Positions 57,015 through 63,079 of a stretch of DNA of 63,079 nucleotides are shown in pieces. The notes beneath the pieces were generated by a model, which had not been told where the DNA came from, did no database searches, and worked only from the letters and a program-made list of their open reading frames with translations. A program made the translations under genes and the position numbers. Each line of letters starts with the position of its first letter. The stretch's first letter is position 1. The DNA is from Neocallimastix lanati (nom. inval.). Its lineage: Eukaryota; Neocallimastigomycota; Neocallimastigomycetes; Neocallimastigales; Neocallimastigaceae. The stretch is from NCBI GenBank assembly GCA_016946835.1, contig JACVTC010000029.1:1450001-1513079 (forward strand), read 5' to 3'.

Positions 57015-57866
57015 TAGTGGTAGTAGGAGTAGTAGTACTAAAATTAGTTGTAATAATAATCATAATATCAATACAATTATTAATATTATTAAAAAAGTAA
57101 ATAATAATAATAATAATAGTAGTAGTAATATTCACAATAATAACAATGATAATAATAATAATAATAATAATAGTAGTATTAAGAGTCATAATTATAATAA
57201 TAATAGTAGTATTAAGAGTCATAATTATAATAATAATAGTAGTATTAAGAGTCATAATAATAATAATAGTAGTATTAAAAGTCATAATAATAATAATAAT
57301 AAAAATTATAATAATAAAAGTCGTATCATATTTAATAATAATAATAATCTTAATAAAATAAAAATTTGTATTAATTATAAAAATAATAATAATAATTATA
57401 GTAGTATTCGTAGAGTTAGGTGTAATTATAATAGTTATAATATTAATAATTGTATTAATATTATTAATAAATGTAATAATAATAATAATAATAGTAGTAT
57501 TAGTAAGAGTCACAATAATAATAGTAATAATAATAATAGTAATAATAATAATAAATGTCATTATCATATTTAATAGTAATAGTAATAATAATAATAATAA
57601 TAGTAATAATAATAAAAGTAGTATAATATTTAATAGTAATAGTAATAGTAATATTAATAATAATTATAGTAGTAGTAGTAGTAGTAGTAGTAGTAAGAAT
57701 CATATTTGTAATAATATTACTAATAGTATTAATATTATTAATAAAAGTAATAATTATAATGATAATAATATTAAAAGTAGAAGTAGGAGTCTAAAAATAA
57801 AAAAAATTAGTAATTGAAATAATTAGAAAAATAATAATAACAGTAGTAGTTATAGAAGTCTCAATA
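57015..57866. repeat. AAT/AGT mixed array with a tandem unit
   Basis: TAATAATAGTAGTATTAAGAGTCATAAT repeats four or more times at 57162-57290. The remainder is AAT, AGT and short AT-rich links. Confidence 0.85.
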
Positions 57867-58150
57867 TTAATAATATTATTAACACAAGTAATAACAACAA
57901 TAATAATAGTTGTAAAAACTATAATAATATTATTAACACAAGTAATAACAACAATAATAATAGTTGTAAAAACTATAATAATATTATTAACACAAGTAAT
58001 AACAACAATAATAATAATTGTAAAAACTATAATAATATTATTAACACAATAACAACAATAATAATAGTTGTAAAAACTATAATAATATTATTAACACAAG
58101 TAATAACAACAATAATAATAGTTGTAAAAACTATAATAATATTATTAATA
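57867..58150. repeat. 54-bp minisatellite, about 5 copies
   Basis: The unit AATAACAACAATAATAATAG...ACACAAGT starts at 57890, 57944 and 57998; a copy lacking three bases starts near 58049 and a last one follows. Copies are almost identical. Confidence 0.9.
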
Positions 58151-58299
58151 GTTGAAATAATAATTAAAATAATGACATAAATTGTAATATTTATAATGAT
58201 AATAATAATAATAATAATAATAAAATAAAAATAATAAAAAGTAATAGTAAGAGTCAAAATAATAATAATAGTAGGATTAAGAGTCCAAATTATAATAAT

Positions 58300-58616
58300 A
58301 ATAGTAGTAGGACACTATAATAATATTAATAGTAATATGATTATTTATAACAATAATAATAATAGTAGGACACTATAATAATATTAATAGTAATATGATT
58401 ATTTATAACAATAATAATAATAGTAGGACACTATAATAATATTAATAGTAATATGATTATTTATAACAATAATAATAATAGTAGTAGGACACTATAATAA
58501 TATTAATAGTAATATGATTATTTATAACAATAATAATAATAGTAGTAGGACACTATAATAATATTAATAGTAATATGATTATTTATAACAATAATAATAA
58601 TAGTAGTAGGACTCTT
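58300..58616. repeat. 59-62-bp minisatellite, about 5.5 copies
   Basis: The unit is GTAGGACACTATAATAATAT...ATAACAATAATAATAATA. The length differs by one TAG triplet between copies (59 or 62 bases). It ends at a T/A tract near 58620. Confidence 0.9.
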
Positions 58617-58620
58617 TACA

Positions 58621-58694
58621 AAAAAAAAAAAAAAAAAAAAAATCCTTATTAACCATAATAATAAAAACAATAAGGAGTATTAGGAATTACATTA

Positions 58695-58726
<32 letters not shown>

Positions 58727-59159
58727 TTTATTATTATTAATATTAGTAGTAATAATCATATTTATAATATTATTATTTATAAATTAATATTAGTATTAGA
58801 AGTAAAAATAATAATGATAATATTAATAATAACAATACTAACAGTAATAGTAATAGTAGAAGCTATAAAAATTACAATATTATATTATATTAATAATATC
58901 ATTAATATTAGTAGAAGAATAATTATTTTTAATAATATTTATAATAATTTTAATAAAATGTTTATAATAATAAAAATAGTACTATTAGTAGTCTTAAAAA
59001 TATTCTTAATATAAATAATAAAATTAATATTATTAGTAAAAATTATATTAATAATTATATTAATAATGAATTTAATTATAATAATAATTTTACTATTTAG
59101 AATAATTCTATTTTTAATAATAGTAATAACAGTACTCATAATAATAATAATATCAATAG
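58621..59159. repeat. Degenerate AAT/ATT repeats
   Basis: Begins with A21. A small inverted repeat (TCCTTATT...AATAAGGA, about 58642-58676) follows, then a palindromic (AAT)n(ATT)n block near 58695-58740 and degenerate AAT up to the pseudogene. Confidence 0.75.
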
Positions 59160-59886
59160 TATCTACTTGTTTAACTTATGACTTACATTTTCTTCATTTA
59201 ACTGAAGTATTCTATGAATGTATTAAATTTTTAAAGGAGAATGGAAAAGAAAAAATTATTATTCATTTAAAAAAGGGCTATACTAATTTTTCTGATTCAA
59301 CGTTATCTTTTAAGATGAAGGAAGAAATAGTTGATAAAAATCCTAACTATTTTAATAATGGAAAAGATATTCCAACACTTGAACAAGCACAAAATAAAAT
59401 AGTAATTCTTACACGTTTTGATATTAGTTAAAAAGAAAATAAGATAGTAAAAAAATTGTATTATTATATACCAATAAAGGATGTGGGAATTTGTGCATAT
59501 TATAACAAAGATGGAATACAATGCTTTCCAATAATAAATTAGGGTGTTGGTATTCACGATAAATATAATATAGATGAAAGTGATAAATGCAGTCTTGTAA
59601 AAGATGTTTTAGAATATAGAGTTCAATATAGAGATACATATTATAAGAATATGAAAAATAATTCAACTCTTACTACTAATTATTTGAATATGTCAAGAGC
59701 AGATGCTAGTAATTTTGATGTTGTATTGGATGCATTATTTGATTCTAGTATACCATGATCAGCAGATTTAATAAATTTCGATTTAAATGAATTTTTGGAT
59801 ACACAATTAAAACAAAATTATCAATTAATAATGAATTGATTATTTTAGATTATCGATTTTTTGAAGTTATACATAGCATTTATTAA
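59160..59886 (+). pseudogene. PI-PLC X-domain protein pseudogene (5' truncated)
   Basis: The frame reads TEVFYECIKFLKENGKEKII, then IHLKKGY, IPTLEQAQNKIVILTRF, DKYNIDESDKCSLVK and FLDTQLKQ, and in a shifted frame LIILDYRFFEVIHSIY to TAA at 59884-59886. This matches the second half of the phosphatidylinositol-specific phospholipase C X domain (PLCXD type: ...ETIIMxLK..., PTL...GKIVLxxRF). The first half with the catalytic His residues is gone, replaced by AAT repeats. In one frame over about 670 bases there are stops at 59429-59431, 59540, 59757 and 59836, and a single frameshift near 59825. Family knowledge: such enzymes cleave phosphoinositides or GPI anchors. This copy is dead. Confidence 0.75.
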
Positions 59887-60540
59887 AGTAACAACTACAA
59901 TATAAGTAAAGATAATTTAATTAAATATAATAATGAAGAACATTATTATGAAAGTCTTATATATTATCTTATTAAGGTTATATCATTTATGTATAAAAGG
60001 GATAGAACTACTAAAAAACAAAAAGCATGTCTTCAGTAGGATAAATTATAAATATAATAATAATTATAGTATTAGTAGGAGAAATCATAATAATAAAAAT
60101 AATAATTATAATAGTAGTAGGTGAAATCATAATAATAATAATAATAATAATTACAGTAATAGTAGGAGAAATCATAATAATATTACAAATCCTAATAACA
60201 AAAATAAAAATAATATAAGAAATCATAATAATAATAATAATAATAATAAAAGTAATATCAGATAAAACAGTAATATAACTGTAGTAGTAGAAATAGAATT
60301 AATAATAATTGTAGTAGCAATAGAATTCATAATAAAAATAATAAGGGTAGAAATCATATTAATTATTTTAAAAATTTTAATAATAGTCTCTGTAGAATTT
60401 ATTAAAGTAATAATAATTACATTAAATAAAATATTATTAGTAATATAATTAATTAAAAATAATAATAAACCAAATAATTGTAATAAAGATAATAATAGTA
60501 AAACTAGTTATAATAAATATAATAATTATTTTAATAAAAA
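59887..60540. repeat. AAT-rich degenerate repeats
   Basis: Units such as AGTAGGAGAAATCATAATAATAA recur at 60067-60180. No coding sequence was seen. Confidence 0.75.
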
Positions 60541-60544
60541 TAAT

Positions 60545-63079
60545 TAAATAGTAATAATAAAAATAATAAAAATAATAATAATAAAACTAATAAAAAGAGT
60601 AATAATAAAAATAATAAAACTAATAAAAAGAGTAATAATAAAAATAATAAAAAAATAATAAAAATAAAAATAATAATAAAACTAATAAAAAGAGTAATAA
60701 TAAAAATAATAAAACTAATAAAAAGAGTAAAAAGAGTAATAATAAAAATAATAAAAAAATAATAAAAATAAAAATAATAATAAAATAATAAAAAGAGTAA
60801 TAATAAAAATAATAAAAATAATAAAAAGAGTAATAATAAAAATAATAAAAATAATAAAAAAATAATAATAATTATATTAAAAATAATAAAAAGAGTAATA
60901 ATAAAAATAATAAAACTAATAAAAAGAGTAAAAAGAGTAATAATAAAAATAATAAAAAAATAATAAAAATAAAAATAATAATAAAATAATTAAAAGAGTA
61001 ATAATAAAACTAATAAAAAGAGTAAAAAGAGTAATAATAAAAATAATAAAAAAATAATAAAAATAATAATAATAAAACTAATAAAAAGAGTAATAATAAA
61101 AATAATAAAACTAATAAAAAGAGTAATAATAAAAATAATAAAAAAATAATAAAAATAAAAATAATAATAAAACTAATAAAAAGAGTAATAATAAAAATAA
61201 TAAAACTAATAAAAAGAGTAAAAAGAGTAATAATAAAAATAATAAAAAAATAATAAAAATAAAAATAATAATAAAATAATAAAAAGAGTAATAATAAAAA
61301 TAATAAAACTAATAAAAAGAGTAATAATAAAAATAATAAAACTAATAAAAAGAGTAATAATAAAAATAATAAAAATAATAAAAAGAGTAATAATAAAAAT
61401 AATAAAACTAATAAAAAGAGTAATAATAAAAATAATAAAAAAATAATAATAAAAATAATAAAACTAATAAAAATTAAAATAATAAAACTAATAAAAAGAG
61501 TAATAATAAAAATAATAAAAATAATAAAAAGAGTAAAAAGAGTAATAATAAAAGAGTAATAATAAAAATAATAAAACTAATAAAAAGAGTAATAATAAAA
61601 ATAATAAAACTAATAAAAAGAGTAATAATAAAAATAATAAAAAAATAATAAAAATAAAAATAATAATAAAATAATAAAAAGAGTAATAATAAAAATAATA
61701 AAACTAATAAAAAGAGTAATAATAAAAATAATAAAAAAATAATAAAAATAAAAATAATAATAAAATAATAAAAGAGTAATAATAAAAATAATAAAACTAA
61801 TAAAAAGAGTAATAATAAAAATAATAAAACTAATAAAAAGAGTAAAAAGAGTAATAATAAAAATAATAAAAAAATAATAAAAATAAAAATAATAATAAAA
61901 TAATAAAAAGAGTAATAATAAAAATAATAAACTAATAAAAGAGTAATAATAAAAATAATAAAACTAATAAAAAGAGTAATAATAAAAATAATAAAAATAA
62001 TAAAAAGAGTAATAATAAAAATAATAAAACTAATAAAAAGAGTAATAATAAAAATAATAAAACTAATAAAAAGAGTAATAATAAAAATAATAAAACTAAT
62101 AAAAAGAGTAAAAAGAGTAATAATAAAAATAATAAAAAAATAATAAAAATAATAATAAAACTAATAAAAAAATAATAATAAAAATAATAATAAAAATAAT
62201 AATAAAAATAATAAAAATAATAAAAATAATAAAAAGAGTAATAATAAAAATAATAATAAAATAATAATAAAAATAATAAAAATAATAAAAATAATAAAAA
62301 GAGTAATAATAAAAATAATAAAAAAATAATAATAAAAATAATAAAAAAATAATAATAATTATAATAAAACTAATAAAAAGAAGTAATAATAAAATAATAA
62401 AAATAATAAAAAGAGTAATAATAAAAATAATAAAAAAATAATAAAAATAAAAATAATAATAAAATAATTAAAAGAGTAATAATAAAAATAATAAAACTAA
62501 TAAAAAGAGTAAAAAGAGTAATAATAAAAATAATAAAAAAATAATAAAAATAAAATAATAATAAAATAATTAAAAGAGTAATAATAAAACTAATAAAAAG
62601 AGTAAAAAGAGTAATAATAAAAATAATAAAAAAATAATAAAAATAATAATAATAATAAATAATAAAACTAATAAAAAGAGTAATAATAAAAATAATAAAA
62701 CTAATAAAAAGAGTAAAAAGAGTAATAATAAAAATAATAAAAAAATAATAAAAATAAAAATAATAATAAAATAATAAAAGAGTAATAATAAAAATAATAA
62801 AATAATAATAAAAAAGAGTAATAATAAAAATAATAAAAATAATAAAAAAATAATAATAAATTATATTAAAAATAATAAAAAGAGTAATAATAAAAATAAT
62901 AAAACTAATAAAAAGAGTAAAAAGAGTAATAATAAAAATAATAAAAAATAATAAAAATAAAAATAATAATAAAATAATTAAAGAGTAATAATAAAAATAA
63001 TAAAAAGAGTAAAAGAGTAATAATAAAAATAATAAAAAAATAATAAAAATAATAATAATAAAACTAATAAAAAGAGTAA
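60545..63079. repeat. 33-bp-based minisatellite running to the window end (at least 2.5 kb)
   Basis: The basic unit is AATAATAAAAATAATAAAAC then TAATAAAAAGAGT (33 bases, 11 codons N-N-K-N-N-K-T-N-K-K-S in one frame). Higher-order variants insert AAAAAGAGT duplications or AAAAAATAATAAAAATAAAAATAATAAT blocks, which shift the frame, so it is not coding as a whole. C occurs almost only in ACT of the unit. The array continues past the window. Confidence 0.93.

Noticed and set aside
56226-58616. CRISPR-like array
   Set aside because: Units are head-to-tail minisatellites without unique spacers, in a eukaryotic context.

Overview
The window is an extremely AT-rich eukaryotic segment. It has long poly-A/poly-T tracts, trinucleotide arrays, short introns of GTAATT...TAG type and few genes. 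A decayed subtilisin joined to hevein-type chitin-binding (CBM18) domains, Cys-rich module genes and Asn/Lys-rich ankyrin proteins fit an anaerobic gut fungus (Neocallimastigomycota) best. A dictyostelid-like genome was considered and fits less well: the telomere-type repeat here is CCCTAA, and CBM18-subtilisins are not expected there. This assignment is inference from features, not a database match.

Layout. (1) 24-2593 (+): 3' part of a multi-exon gene whose exons each carry one Cys-rich module, ending in a Ser-Asp stalk and a GPI-type tail. (2) About 2.99-7.33 kb: a dead LINE with a younger 5'-truncated LINE nested in it (13-bp target duplication visible), then a decayed Ty1/copia element with a candidate 3' LTR. 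(3) 7.3-15.1 kb: gene-free, with TTATTTA heptamer arrays and a 31-bp tandem repeat. (4) 15144-16780 (+): a five-exon lipid phosphate phosphatase (PAP2 family), the clearest housekeeping gene. (5) About 17.6-27.0 kb: four LINE copies in different states of decay. (6) About 27.0-28.5 kb: subtilisin-CBM18 pseudogene. (7) 30788-31588 (+): orphan gene with an internal 237-bp duplication. (8) 31.6-36.0 kb: LINE debris on both strands, a small antisense pseudogene and T-rich repeats. (9) 36016-36430: a 415-bp interstitial telomeric array (CCCTAA/CCCCTAA). (10) 36408-41933 (-): a giant intronless gene for a secreted protein with a long Asn heptad array and lectin-like repeats; its last codons and stop lie inside the telomeric array. 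(11) 46694-50683 (+): a second giant intronless secreted orphan, divergent from the first. (12) 51695-54253 (-): a 22-repeat ankyrin protein. (13) 54.3-63.1 kb: a satellite field enclosing a PI-PLC X-domain pseudogene.

The strongest unusual signal is at 36.0-42 kb. A telomere-type array is joined, in the orientation of a chromosome end, to the 3' end of a secreted-protein gene that has no stop codon of its own. This looks like chromosome healing or telomeric fusion, or else an assembly join. The two giant secreted proteins have similar signal peptides and several Lys-Arg (kexin-type) sites and may form a subtelomeric secreted gene pair. No tRNA, rRNA or CRISPR array was recognised.
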